From: Ephydatia muelleri
Taxonomy: Eukaryota; Porifera; Demospongiae; Spongillida; Spongillidae
Assembly (NCBI GenBank): GCA_013339895.1
Contig: JABACO010000005.1
Coordinates: 1,393,190 to 1,457,189, forward strand
Reading direction: 5' to 3'
DNA length: 64,000 nucleotides
A program made the position numbers and the translations under genes. Of the stretch, positions 21,763 through 34,055 are shown one piece after another (the first letter of the stretch is position 1; each line of letters begins with the position of its first letter). The notes beneath the pieces were generated by a model, which was not told where the DNA came from, searched no databases, and was given only the letters and a program-made list of their open reading frames with translations.

Positions 21763-24584
21763 GAAGGCTACACCAGGGCTGTGTGGCCTATCTAACCTTG
21801 GCCATTCCTGCTACATGAATGCTGCATTGCAGTGTTTGAACAGTGCTGTTCCATTTAGAGAGCACTTCTTGCATCGTGAGTCAAATAACTGTGGAAACAT
21901 TTAGTATTGTTAGGGGTATTTATACAGCCCTGTATTGTTATGGGGCACTATAGCTAAGCAACCAATATTTCGAGGACACGTGAACTGGTCCTTCTGTCAT
22001 TGTGTAGGCAAGGGGTGGAGCACAGGGGTGTGGCATAGCAGGAATGGATGGTAGAGTAGTTGGTGTATCTATCTTCTGAGGTTGAATATTTAGGCCCATC
22101 ACACTAATCTCTAGACATGGGAATATTGAAGTTTAAATAAGGGAATTAAACACAGTTCATGTTTGCTTCTAGAGTTTGATGGTCAAGATAAGGTAACGGG
22201 ACTTGCTGGAGCATATAAAGATCTCTTGACAAAGATGTGGAGTGGAGCCCACCAATCCTTAAGGGCTGAGCAGCTGGCGGTGAGTGCAATACATACACAG
22301 GCACTGGTACTATTCACTGTTATTCATTTCATGTTTAAGACACTTTTATTTTACACATTTGTAGCATGAAATGGCCAAAATATGTGACTACTTTGATGGG
22401 AAATCATCCCAAGATGCTCAGGAGTTTCTAGGCTGCCTGCTAGAGAATCTCCATGACAACATAAAGACTGCTCAAGCTGTATGTATTGTTATTTTTAATA
22501 TATATTTAAATTAAGTGCCAATTAACATCTTTATAAGGAACCATCAATCATTGCAAAATTGTTTGAAGGATTGCAGAAATCAAGTGTTGTGTGCACTGGC
22601 TGTGGAGATGTATGTGAATAAGTCGGGTATGCATGTACATGGCTATATTCATTGTATGCTTCTCTTACAGACTGCTACTAGAGATGATCCATTCATGTTC
22701 CTGCCAATTGCAATTCCGGAGAAACAAAATGTGTGGTACTTTAAGCTCTTTAAGCGAAGACATAATATTGCCTGAAGGCATAATTTGCATGGAACATGTT
22801 TATTTACTTATGTGCTCGATAAATGGGGGAAAAAGGTAATTTGTATCCGTAAGGTGAACAATTTTCCCATAGTACTCATCACGAAACTGGAATGTACAAG
22901 ATGGATTGGAAGCTATTAATCAAGAAGAAGTGTTTGAAGAAAACCAGTGGTTAGTGCGCAATTTGACAGACGATGGAAAATAACAGGTGTGTTTGCATTC
23001 CAGGTGTTGTTCCCAGTGCCAAAAATGCCAAGATGTACACGAACATGTGAAGTAGTAAAGGCCCCAGAGATACTGACGCTGCATTTGAAACGTTTCAAAA
23101 TGTAACGATTAGCACAGTATGAAACATTGTGAAATAACATATTTCCTTTTCTTAGCTCCAATTTTGTTCGAAGAAAGCTGAAGGTGGAAACTCCAGTCGA
23201 TTTTCCTCTAAAGTCAGCCATTTTGATTGTTATCTTGTACATGAAATGCTCTCCTTGCAGTGGTTTGGAGCTCTTCACTTCTAAAACTCTAAGCAGATAC
23301 AACTTGTTTGCTGTCATCAATCATTCTGGATCAATGTTTGGAGGATGCTGTAAGTTAAAACATCCATCAGAGATAAAGGTATTAAGTATTCCAATGGCAC
23401 CCAATGATTTGCAGTGCCCTGCCCATAGCATCTCACCAGGAAACTCTATTATATGTATCTACTGCTATATCCATATGCACACATCATAGTGAAAATGAAT
23501 GGAGTTCATAATTCTGAATGTCTCCAGATGATTAGTGAATATGATCTCTCCTCAGATAATGCTTTCATTAAGCATGAAAACAAATGGTATCGATTCTTGG
23601 ATGGACATATGTCGCCACTAACTGAAGGCAGCATTGTAGTAAGTGTATTGTGAGCACAAACAATTTGAAACAACACTTGCTCTGTGATTTGTACAAGATT
23701 TCACATACTCACAAAAGAGAATATTGCATGAGGTTCAGCAGAAATTGAAGTCCTCTGCTCCACACATGTGATGTGTAATGTGCATGGGGCAGTTACTCAT
23801 TGTCATAACTGAATAATATACATTTGCATAACTAGATTGTGGTTTGTTTGTTTTTTATGCTGTCCCTGATGAAACATCGATTCAGGCATAAGTGTTAGGC
23901 CTGTGCCTTGCTCACAGAGGGCTATTCTACAGAAACATAAATGTGTGGTGGTACATGGTAGAAACATAAATGTGTGGTGGTATGGTGATTCTGTGCTTGT
24001 ATGTTAGATGGGTGTCTTATGCTTTAATGAATTACAATAAAAACAGCATTCCAGGTACACTGCACAAATCTAGGAGTGGTGTTGTCATATTGAATTCTTT
24101 CCAGAAGCCTATTTGGACAGTTGCAGTCTTGATCCAAACATTACATGTGCTTGCAAAATTAAAATGTATTGCTTGTAAATGGATGCAACATACATGTATA
24201 GGACAGGAGCATGAATGTGAATTTGTTGTTGAGATAAGCATTGGTAAGCCTGATGACTACTGTTTAAGAGCTGAGATATTTAAGTGTGCATGTACTTTCA
24301 ACCCTCCATTCCTTACTCCATTCCATCTCACCTTCCCTCCGCTCCTCCTTAGTATATTGTAAGACTTGTGGAGCACAGAAGCTGTACATCTTGTTTTGCT
24401 TGACCGGCTTCATTTCTAAATGAAAATAAGACATAAACCTTATTAAGCCATTAACGTCAGCCTATACAGTTTCTTGATTTTACAGTGCCATACATTAGGT
24501 GTGGTCTCCTGCCATTTCCTCTAGACCTCAGCTGCCTATGTGTTGTTTTATCAACGTGTGGAGCATCAAGAAGTGATAAGGTGA
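21763..24584 (+). CDS. USP-2, first USP domain (His-to-Cys, probably inactive)
   Basis: USP-family domain. Exons: 21763-21875, 22173-22279, 22365-22478, 22538-22609, 22671-22730, 22873-22949, 23004-23101, 23156-23212, 23261-23349, 23556-23638, 24525-24580. The Cys box [18 protein letters not shown] keeps Cys and the Asn five residues before it. SQDAQEFL, the zinc ribbon CTGC and CCSQC and [10 protein letters not shown] follow. The His box reads [12 protein letters not shown]: the catalytic GHY His is Cys. The exon 23004-23101 is one base shorter than its USP-3 counterpart and changes frame within it (a frameshift or base-call error). The last exon, AAYVLFYQR, ends at a phase 2 AG/GTGAAT donor that fits the acceptor at 24639 of the next USP domain after a 58-base intron; unspliced, it would hit TGA at 24582-24584. 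I read both domains as one gene. Confidence 0.7.
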
Positions 24585-24638
24585 ATACCAGGACTGGGAA
24601 GTGAGAAGGGTTAAAACACAGCTATGCTCATTTAACAG

Positions 24639-27600
24639 GAAACCAGGGGTGTGTGGTATTCAAAACTTTGGCAATACATGCTACATCAATGCAGCAATGC
24701 AGTGTCTCTTCAGCTTACCTGCAGTTCAAGAATATTTTATGACCTGTGAGTTATATAATCCATTTGCAATGCATACAGGCATGTTTGTATGAGGGATTGA
24801 GCTCATCCAATGAATCAATGATGGCATGATCACCTAATGATACATCTATTCCCTCTGCACACACAAACTCAATATCTATTTTTATTCCAAGTTTTTCACA
24901 ATAGCTTGAGGTAATGGTTATTGAACAGATAGTTAATGCACTGGAACCATAGCTATGGGGTTATGTATTATCAAACACATAGATTAATGTAGTTTAATTT
25001 TAAGGGCAAAAAAACATTGACCATTCTACTGAAGATGTACACACTTTGAAAGCATTTATACATCTACTGAATGGCATGGGGACTGGACAAGGAGCACCAA
25101 GCAGCTATAAGGTAGTTGTAAATAACTCACGCTGAGTGCTTTGCTTTCAATACTGCTCTTGATAATGACACTTTAGAAAGACATTATGTGTCTCTCTTCG
25201 GGATTTGAACGAAAGGCACAACAGGACTCACATGAATTCATCATATCTTTGTTGGATAAGATGAGTAAGTGTGAACAGAGGATATCTGGCGGGAACAAGC
25301 AGCAGGCACTATGTAATGGCCAACAAGGGCCAGAGGTAAGAGACATGGTTTGAAGGCTCTGCCTGCAAGGCTGGTGTGCTTGTTGTACAAGCAACTGCTT
25401 CCTCCTACCCCATCACCCACACATAATGTGTAATGTATAATTATGTGCCTTACCTTCACACATCTTTTATTAGTGTTCTATCCAATTCTCTTCATTACTA
25501 TTGTGGCTCATTATGAAATGATCTTTGGGTACAATCTATTGGAATATCTATCAAATGTTTCTTCCCTAAATTGGTGGAGTTTTAGCTCCTTATTTTGGGG
25601 CTGTGTGCTCCAATGTCCACCAATTAACATATCTTGAAAGTACTTGAATCATTTCTTGCCATAGAACATAACTCCAGACCACATTATGCAGGGTTTTATA
25701 ATCATTATGCTTCATTTCTAATAGTTCGGAGGACCATCATTGATTGATGTATTTCAAGGAATGTTTCTATCACACACTGAATGTGGGAAATTTTTGAAGC
25801 CTCTGAATGAGCCCCGACACGATCCTTTCACTAGTCTTACAGTGCCAGTGCCCAACACACAGGTGAACACCCCTTAATAGTGTAATGGCAGCCTGATGAG
25901 CCTCCTTATCTACAGGAGAGCGTGCCCTTGGAGGTCTGTATACAAATGCTCATGGAGACTCCAGTTGAAGGGGCGTAAGTGCTTTTGCAACAATACACAT
26001 GTCACATCCCTTCTGTGTTGTTAGCTCCTTAAATTGAGTGTCCTTGAGAAGCTAATGTATAGGTCCAGGATGATATAAAACAGTGTGGTGGGATTGATAT
26101 GGTGGAGGAGGGAAGATGGAAGAGGGAAGATGGAAGAGGAGGATGTAGAAGGTGGAGGAGGTGGAGTGGGTGGAGGAGGTGTTGTGGGTGAGGAGGGTGT
26201 GGTGGGTGGAGAGGGTCGGGTGTGGAGGAGGGGTGGTGGGGAGGAGGGTGTGGTGGGTGGAGCGGGTTGCTGGGGGGTGAGGAGGGATTGGTGTAGGGGG
26301 TGGAGGGGGAGTAGGGGTGGAGGAGGGTGTAGTGGGTGGGGAGAGGGTGTGTTGTGAGGAGGGGTGGGGTGGAGGAGGGTGTGGTGGGTGGAGGAGGGTG
26401 TGTGGTGGAGGAGCAGTGTAGTGGGTGGAGGAAGGTGTGGTGGGTGGAGGAGGTGTGGTGGGTGGAGGGAGGAGGGTGTGTGGTGGAAGAGGGTTGTGTG
26501 TAGGGGTGGAAGAGGGTGTAGGGGTGGAGGAGGGGTGTGGTAGGTGGAGGAGGGTGTGGGGGTGGAGGAGGGTGTATGGGTGGAGGGGGTGTGGTAAGGT
26601 GAGGAGGGTGTGGTGGGTGGAGAGGGTGTAGTGGGTGGCGGAGGAGGGTTGTAGTGAGTGAGTTTAGTGGGTAGGGGAGCGTGGAGGAGTGGTAGTTGGA
26701 GGAGGAGGGTAATGGAGTAAGATGGGTCAAAGAGGAGAGGTTGTACTGGGTGGAGATGCAGGTGGAGGAGGGGTGGAAGGTGTGGTGGTTGTACATTTTC
26801 ACTTTTTGATCATTCTGAGGATGGATGGCTGATATTTTTCTTCCTTGTTCGTGCATCCCTACATCCAGATACAAGTATTATTCAGCGTGCTACACTTCCC
26901 ACCACTCAAGAAAGGTAACAAAGATCCAGACACCTCCAAAGGTCCTGATGATACATCTGAAGCGATTCTGTCTGAATGGGTATGTAGGGTGGTATGTAAT
27001 AATGTTTCCTTTCCTGACCTACCTTCCCCTACCTACCTTCCCTACCTACCTTCCCCCTACCTACCCCTGCCCCACCCTCCCCTACCCACCCCTCACCCAC
27101 CTGAAGATCCCATTATTTAGTTCCTACACCTATAGTTGGACAGAACTCTAGTTACAGCGCTTTATATTTGTATTCTTTAACACAAGAAGTTGTGATGCTG
27201 GTGAATTGTTGGTACATTGCTGGATGTTATGAATATTTGTTTTGTGTCCAGAAGCTATAAGGAGGAGAAAGTGGACACTATTATCACATTCCCAAAGTGA
27301 GTGTTGTTTTATGCACATAATTGAGCATGATGCCATGTCATGAACACCACTATACACATGGCACTTTACAAGAGCTAGTCATGAACACCACTATACACAT
27401 GGCATATTACAAGAGCTAGTCATGAACACCACTATACACATGGCACTTTACAAGAGCTAGTCATGAACACCACTATACACATGGCACTTACAAGAGCTAG
27501 TCATGAACACCACTATACACATGGCACATTACAAGAGCTAGTCATGAGCACCACTATACACATGGCACTTAAGAGCTAGTCATGAACACCACTATACACA

Positions 27601-29631
27601 TGGCACATTACAAGAGCTAGTCATGAGCACCACTATACACATGGCACATTACAAGAGCTAGTCATAAACACCACTATACACATGGCACTTTACAAGAGCT
27701 AGTTATGAACACCACTATACACATGGCACATTACAAGAGCTAGTCATGAACACCACTATACACATGGCACTTAAGAGCTAGTCATGAACACCACTATACA
27801 CATGGCACTTTACAAGAGCTAGTCATGAACACCACTATACACATGGCACTTTACAAGAGCTAGTCATGAACACCACTATACACCTGGCACATTACAAGAG
27901 CTAGTCATGAACACCACTATACACATGGCCCATTACAGAGCTAGTCATGAGCACCACTATACACATGGCACTTTACAAGAGCTAGTTATGAACACCACTA
28001 TACACATGGCACATTACAAGAGCTAGTCATGAACACCACTATACACATGGCACTGTACAAGAGCTAGTCATGAACACCACTATACACATGGCACTTTACA
28101 AGAGCTAGTCATGAACACCACTATACACATGGCACTTTACAAGAGCTAGTCATGAACACCACTATACACCTGGCACATTACAAGAGCTAGTCATGAGCAC
28201 CACTATACACATGGCACATTACAAGAGCTAGTCATGAGCACCACTATACACATGGCACTTAAGAGCTAGTCATGAACATCACTATACACATGGCACATTA
28301 CAAGAGCTAGTCATGAACACACTATACACATGGCACTTTACAAGAGCTAGTCATGAACACCACTATACACATGGCACATTACAAGAGCTAGTCATGAACA
28401 CCACTATACACATGGCACTTTACAAGAGCTAGTCATGAACACCACTATACACATGGCACTTTACAAGAGCTAGTCATGAACACCACTATACACATGGCAC
28501 ATTACAAGAGCTAGTCATGAACACCACTATACACATGGCACATTACAAGAGCTAGTCATGAACACCACTATTACACATGGCACATTACAAGAGCTAGTCA
28601 TGAGCACCACTATACACATGGCACTTTACAAGAGCTAGTCATGAACACCACTATATACATGGCACTTTTACAAGAGCTAGTCATGAACACCACTATACAC
28701 ATGGCACATTACAAGAGCTAGTCATGAACACCACTATACACATGGCACATTACAAGAGCTAGTCATGAACACCACTATACACATGGCACATTACAAGAGC
28801 TAGTCATGAACACCACTATACACATGGCACTTTACAAGAGCTAGTCATGAACACCACTATACACATGGCACTTTACAAGAGCTAGTCGTGAACACCACTA
28901 TACACATGGCACTTAAGAGCTAGTCATGAACACCACTATACACATGGCACTTTACAAGAGCTAGTCATGAACACCACTATACACATGGCACTTAAGAGCT
29001 AGTCATGAACACCACTATACACATGGCACATTACAAAAGCTAGTCATGAACACCACTATACACATGGCACTTTACAAGAGCTAGTCATGAACACCATGGA
29101 CAGAGCGGCATTACTGCGCAATTTATTTATTTTCATGTGTAGTTTAAATCCCACAATTATAGGGTTCTTAAACTTTCACCTTACATGGACCTTTCACCAT
29201 CTGAGGAAGTGCCCACCTATGAACTCATGGCTGTGATCAATCATTATGGAACTATTGCTGGTGGCCATGTAAGTGAACCAGCCACACATAATCACAAACT
29301 ATTAGTTTAAACTGTGAAGTATCCAAATTACATCTATACATTTTGGTTCTTCCTTGCCAAATTTGCAACAAGAGATTATTAATTTGAAGTCTCTTCTTGC
29401 CATCAGACACTGCATACCGTAAGCATGAAGACACTTGGTACCACTTTGATGACACTCAAGTTACATCTGTTTCCAGTTTTGAAGAGGTTGTGGTACGTTA
29501 ACATGTTTCTATGGAATCCACTGCATCTCGAGAATGGGCCTCTGTAGATCATATCCATTGGCAGGTGGATTATTGTTCTTTCTCTGCAGACTCCTGTTGC
29601 CTACATCCTGTTCTATGAACACTTGAAATAG
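24639..29631 (+). CDS. USP-2, second USP domain (catalytic residues kept)
   Basis: Exons: 24639-24745, 25005-25111, 25177-25335, 25725-25862, 25916-25974, 26869-26979, 27252-27296, 29163-29268, 29407-29492, 29590-29631. The Cys box is [19 protein letters not shown]; then AQQDSHEFIISLL, a DVFQGMFLSHTECGK segment where one zinc-ribbon Cys is missing, PPKVLMIHLKRF, and the His box INHYGTIAGGH with WYHFDD. The terminal strand is PVAYILFYEHLK, then TAG. At 29268 the exon lacks one T that the second copy (32340) has and that the phase requires (Tyr codon split T/AC), so this copy carries a single-base error or mutation. The introns hold a G-rich repeat (26090-26770) and a 41-bp minisatellite (27340-29095). 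AATAAA at 29698 is a possible poly(A) signal. Confidence 0.75.
26090..26770. repeat. GGA/GTGG-rich low-complexity tract in USP-2 intron
   Basis: About 680 bases of GGTGGAGGAGGGTGTGGTGG variants with strong purine bias and many potential G-quadruplex runs. Proline/histidine-rich frames on the minus strand are artefacts of this repeat. Confidence 0.9.
27340..29095. repeat. 41-bp minisatellite, about 43 copies
   Basis: The unit CATGAACACCACTATACACA + TGGCAC(A/T)TTACAAGAGCTAGT is repeated head to tail without spacers; some units are 36-37 bases with the TTACA part missing. It fills the intron before the His-box exon of USP-2. The same array, shorter, recurs at 31195-32190. Confidence 0.95.
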
Positions 29632-29697
29632 GTGCTGCAGTTTAAAGATTTGTGTGAATGTTCAGGGAGAATTATTAGCAATGAAGTGAAATGTGTG

Positions 29698-29703
29698 AAT
29701 AAA
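29698..29703 (+). terminator. Possible poly(A) signal of USP-2
   Basis: AATAAA 67 bases after the USP-2 stop; the same signal stands at 32787-32792 after the second copy. Confidence 0.45.
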
Positions 29704-29805
29704 AATTATCAATCTGTTCTGTGCATGAAAAAGTCCTTCTAGATGTGCAGCAGAAGCCAATATCATTGCTCGGGATTCCTGAGTTGTTCAGAGCACCTTG
29801 TTTTG

Positions 29806-30805
29806 NNNNNNNNNNNNNNNNNNNNNNNNNNNNNNNNNNNNNNNNNNNNNNNNNNNNNNNNNNNNNNNNNNNNNNNNNNNNNNNNNNNNNNNNNNNNNNN
29901 NNNNNNNNNNNNNNNNNNNNNNNNNNNNNNNNNNNNNNNNNNNNNNNNNNNNNNNNNNNNNNNNNNNNNNNNNNNNNNNNNNNNNNNNNNNNNNNNNNNN
30001 NNNNNNNNNNNNNNNNNNNNNNNNNNNNNNNNNNNNNNNNNNNNNNNNNNNNNNNNNNNNNNNNNNNNNNNNNNNNNNNNNNNNNNNNNNNNNNNNNNNN
30101 NNNNNNNNNNNNNNNNNNNNNNNNNNNNNNNNNNNNNNNNNNNNNNNNNNNNNNNNNNNNNNNNNNNNNNNNNNNNNNNNNNNNNNNNNNNNNNNNNNNN
30201 NNNNNNNNNNNNNNNNNNNNNNNNNNNNNNNNNNNNNNNNNNNNNNNNNNNNNNNNNNNNNNNNNNNNNNNNNNNNNNNNNNNNNNNNNNNNNNNNNNNN
30301 NNNNNNNNNNNNNNNNNNNNNNNNNNNNNNNNNNNNNNNNNNNNNNNNNNNNNNNNNNNNNNNNNNNNNNNNNNNNNNNNNNNNNNNNNNNNNNNNNNNN
30401 NNNNNNNNNNNNNNNNNNNNNNNNNNNNNNNNNNNNNNNNNNNNNNNNNNNNNNNNNNNNNNNNNNNNNNNNNNNNNNNNNNNNNNNNNNNNNNNNNNNN
30501 NNNNNNNNNNNNNNNNNNNNNNNNNNNNNNNNNNNNNNNNNNNNNNNNNNNNNNNNNNNNNNNNNNNNNNNNNNNNNNNNNNNNNNNNNNNNNNNNNNNN
30601 NNNNNNNNNNNNNNNNNNNNNNNNNNNNNNNNNNNNNNNNNNNNNNNNNNNNNNNNNNNNNNNNNNNNNNNNNNNNNNNNNNNNNNNNNNNNNNNNNNNN
30701 NNNNNNNNNNNNNNNNNNNNNNNNNNNNNNNNNNNNNNNNNNNNNNNNNNNNNNNNNNNNNNNNNNNNNNNNNNNNNNNNNNNNNNNNNNNNNNNNNNNN
30801 NNNNN
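29806..30805. other. Assembly gap, 1000 N
   Basis: Exactly 1000 N, a fixed-size scaffold gap. The sequence on its left end (to 29805) is the same as that inside the right flank at 32894, see findings. Confidence 0.99.
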
Positions 30806-32728
30806 CACGAAAGGTACAAAGATCCAGACATATCCAAAGGTCCTGATGATACATCTGAAGCGATTCTGTCTGAATGGGTATGTAAGGTAGTATGTAATAA
30901 TGTTTCCTTTCCCTACCTACCCCTGCCCCACCCTCCCCTACCCACCCACCCCTCACCCACCTGAAGATCCCATATTTAGTTCCTTCACCTATAGTTGGAC
31001 AGAACTCTAGTTACAGCACTTTATATTTGTATTCTTTAACACAAGAAGTTGTGACGCTGGTGAATTGTTGGTACATTGCTGGATGTTATGAATATTTGTT
31101 TTGTGTCCAGAAGCTGTAAGGAGGAGAAAGTGGACACTATTATCACCTTCCCCAAAGTGAGTTGTTTTATGACATAAGCAACCTCTGCCATGTGTAGCAC
31201 CACTATACACATGGTACATTACAAGAGCTAGTCATGAGCACCACTATACACATGGCACATTACAAGAGCTAGTCATGAACACCCACTATACACATGGCAC
31301 ATTACAAGAGCTAGTCATGAACACCACTATACACATGGCACATTACAAGAGCTAGTCATGAACACCACTATACACATGGCACTTTACAAGAGCTAGTCAT
31401 GAACACCACTATACACATGGCACATTACAAGAGCTAGTCATGAACACCACTATACACATGGCACATTACAAGAGCTAGTCATGAACACCACTATACACAT
31501 GGCACATTACAAGAGCTAGTCATGAACACCACTATACACATGGTGCTGTACAAGAGCTAGTCATGAACACCACTATACACATGGCACATTACAAGAGCTA
31601 GTCATGAACACCACTATACACATGGGTGCTGTACAAGAGCTAGTCATGAACACCACTATACACATGGCACTTTACAAGAGCTAGTCATGAGCACCACTAT
31701 ACACATGGCAAATTACAAGAGCTAGTCATGAACACCACTATACACATGGCACATTACAAGAGCTAGTCATGAACACCACTATACACATGGCACTTTACAA
31801 GAGCTAGTCATGAACACCACTATACACATGGCACATTACAAGAGCTAGTCATGAACACCACTATACACATGGCACTTTACAAGAGCTAGTCATGAACACC
31901 ACTATACACATGGCACATTACAAGAGCTAGTCATGAATACCACTATACACATGGCACATTACAAGAGCTAGTCATGAACACCACTATACACATGGCACTT
32001 TACAAGAGCTAGTCATAAACACCACTATACACATGGCACTTTACAAGAGCTAGTCATGAACACCACTATACACATGGCACATTACAAGAGCTAGTCATGA
32101 ACACCACTATACACATGGCACACTACAAGAGCTAGTCATGAACACCACTATACACATGGCACATTACAAGAGCTAGTCATGAACACCATGGACAGAGCGG
32201 CATTACTGTGTAGTTTAAATCCCACAATTATAGGGTTCTTAACCTTTCACCTTACATGGACCGTTCACCATCTGAGGAAGTGCCCACCTATGAACTCAAT
32301 GCTGTGATCAACCATTATGGAACCATTGCTGGTGGCCATTGTAAGTCAACCAACCACACATAATCAGAAACTATTAGTTTAGACTGTGAAGTATCCAAAT
32401 TACATCTATACATTTTTGGTTCTTCCTTGCCAAATTTGCAACAAGAGATTATTAATTTGAAGTCTCTTCTTGCCATCAGACACTGCATACCGTAAGCATG
32501 AAGACACTTGGTACTACTGTGATGACACTCAAGTTACACCTGTTTCCAGTTTTGAAGAGGTTGTGGTACGTTAACATGTTTCTATGGAATCCATTGCATC
32601 TCAAGAATAGACCTCTGTTGTGTGATTGTATCATATCCAATGGCAGGTGGATTATTGCTCTTTTTCTGCAGACTCCTGTTGCCTACATCCTGTTCTATGA
32701 ACACTTGAAATTAGGTGCTGCAGTTTAG
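30806..32728 (+). pseudogene. Second copy of the USP-2 3' end, likely assembly duplicate
   Basis: Repeats 26915-29631 closely: exons at 30806-30877 (cut by the gap), 31111-31156, 32234-32340, 32480-32565 and 32672-32728, with the same minisatellite and the same flanks. Here the His-box exon has the T missing from the first copy, but 31111-31156 has one extra C. The last exon reads HLKLGAAV before TAG where the first copy reads HLK, again a one-base difference. Each copy thus has a different single-base fault, and the two meet at a scaffold gap, which points to two haplotypes or unmerged contig ends rather than a real tandem gene. A true recent duplication is the alternative. Confidence 0.7.
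31195..32190. repeat. 41-bp minisatellite, second array, about 24 copies
   Basis: Same unit as at 27340-29095 but about 750 bases shorter, in the same place relative to the USP-2 exons. Confidence 0.95.
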
Positions 32729-34055
32729 CTCTAAAGATTTGTGTGAATGTTCAGGGACAATTATTAGCAATGAAGTGAAATGTGTGAATAAAAATTATCA
32801 ATCTGTTCTGTGCATGAAAAAGTCCTTCTAGATGTGCAGCAGAAGCCAATATCATTGCTCGGGATTCCTGAGTTGTTCAGAGCACCTTGTTTTGATTGTG
32901 GGTGGGGTGGGGAGAGGGGTTATCATCAATAATACTAAGAAAATTAATTAATGATTGCAACCTGCTTTGAACCAGTTACCATTATAGAACAGATAACAGT
33001 GTTACTCATCATATAATCCATTATAATGCAAATTTGCAATCTGCAATTATTATTAGTTTGCTTTTTGTCATATTTCATTTATTTTCTGAGTCGCCCACAA
33101 TTTACTATTACATCCTGCACCTAAATGGAAACGTATCTTGAAACGTTTTGAACATCCTGCTTACACATTAAGTTTAAGGTGAAAAATGTCACCACTGATA
33201 TATTGCTGCTCATCTTTAATGTCTAATGTCGTGGGTGTCATCCCAGGGGTACATTTGTACACCTAGATGTGCAGACATTCAGAATAGTGCCACTTTGTTT
33301 ACTGTGCACCTGAACTGAAATCCAACAGCACATGCATGTTTTGCATATGTTTTTAGCTATGGGCGGAAACATAGATATTATATATATGGCAGAAATAGGT
33401 AAGGTCATATTCCTTTTACAAACTACTAACCATGTTTCCTAACTAGTAAGATCCTCTGAAGCATGCCAGGTATACACTAGGCGTGACTGGGGGAGCTTCA
33501 CTTTGGCAAACTGGTTAGGAGTTTTTAGAAGAAACTAGACCTTACTATTTCAGCCCAGAGCTAAATATGCATGAAAACACATATGTGCTGTGGGATTTTA
33601 TTTCTGGTGCATGATAACAAAATGGCATTAACCTGAATGTCTGTACATCTAGGTTGTACAAACGTCACCCCGAACATCAGACATAAACCACTGTTTAGTG
33701 CTGTGCTGATGTGATTTACTTAGATTAAATTTCACATTTTGACCTCCTGACTAAACACACAAACTTGATTTCTGCAAACTTGAATAACAAGAACAATAAT
33801 AGTGTGCTCATCGGTACATAATAGTGTGCTCATTGGTACATAATAGTTGCCACACATAATACATGTATGTCCTGATGTAGGTAGTAGCACTTGCTTAGCT
33901 TTGATATTGCAGACATCTGCTCATTATGTAAGCATCAGTCAGATGATCCCTATACAAGTAGTAAGACTCTAAGGAGCAAACAGTGTTGTGCATAATGTGA
34001 CTTGCCAGTTCTAGACTAAAATCCTTTTTGAAAGTCATAATGAGGTTGAGCCAGA
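32729..34055. other. Intergenic stretch between USP-2 copy and receptor gene
   Basis: AT-rich, without exons I can support. It contains an inverted-repeat element (33216-33687). Confidence 0.55.
33216..33687. mobile_element. Inverted-repeat (foldback-like) element, about 470 bp
   Basis: The left arm (ACACCTAGATGTGCAGACAT, CCAACAGCACAT, TATGTTTTTAGCT) is matched in reverse complement by the right arm ending near 33687 (ATGTCTGTACATCTAGGTTG). The arms are about 130-200 bases with 10-20 percent mismatches. No coding capacity. Confidence 0.65.

Noticed and set aside
26029-26874. 281-residue Pro/His-rich frame on the minus strand
   Set aside because: Reverse of the GGA/GTGG tract inside the USP-2 intron.
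29675-30964. Open frames of 350-400 residues across the first N run
   Set aside because: They consist almost wholly of N; the flanking ends belong to other exons or non-coding sequence.
27340-32190. CRISPR-like look of regularly spaced 41-bp repeats
   Set aside because: The repeats are head to tail with no unique spacers, in an intron of a eukaryotic gene.
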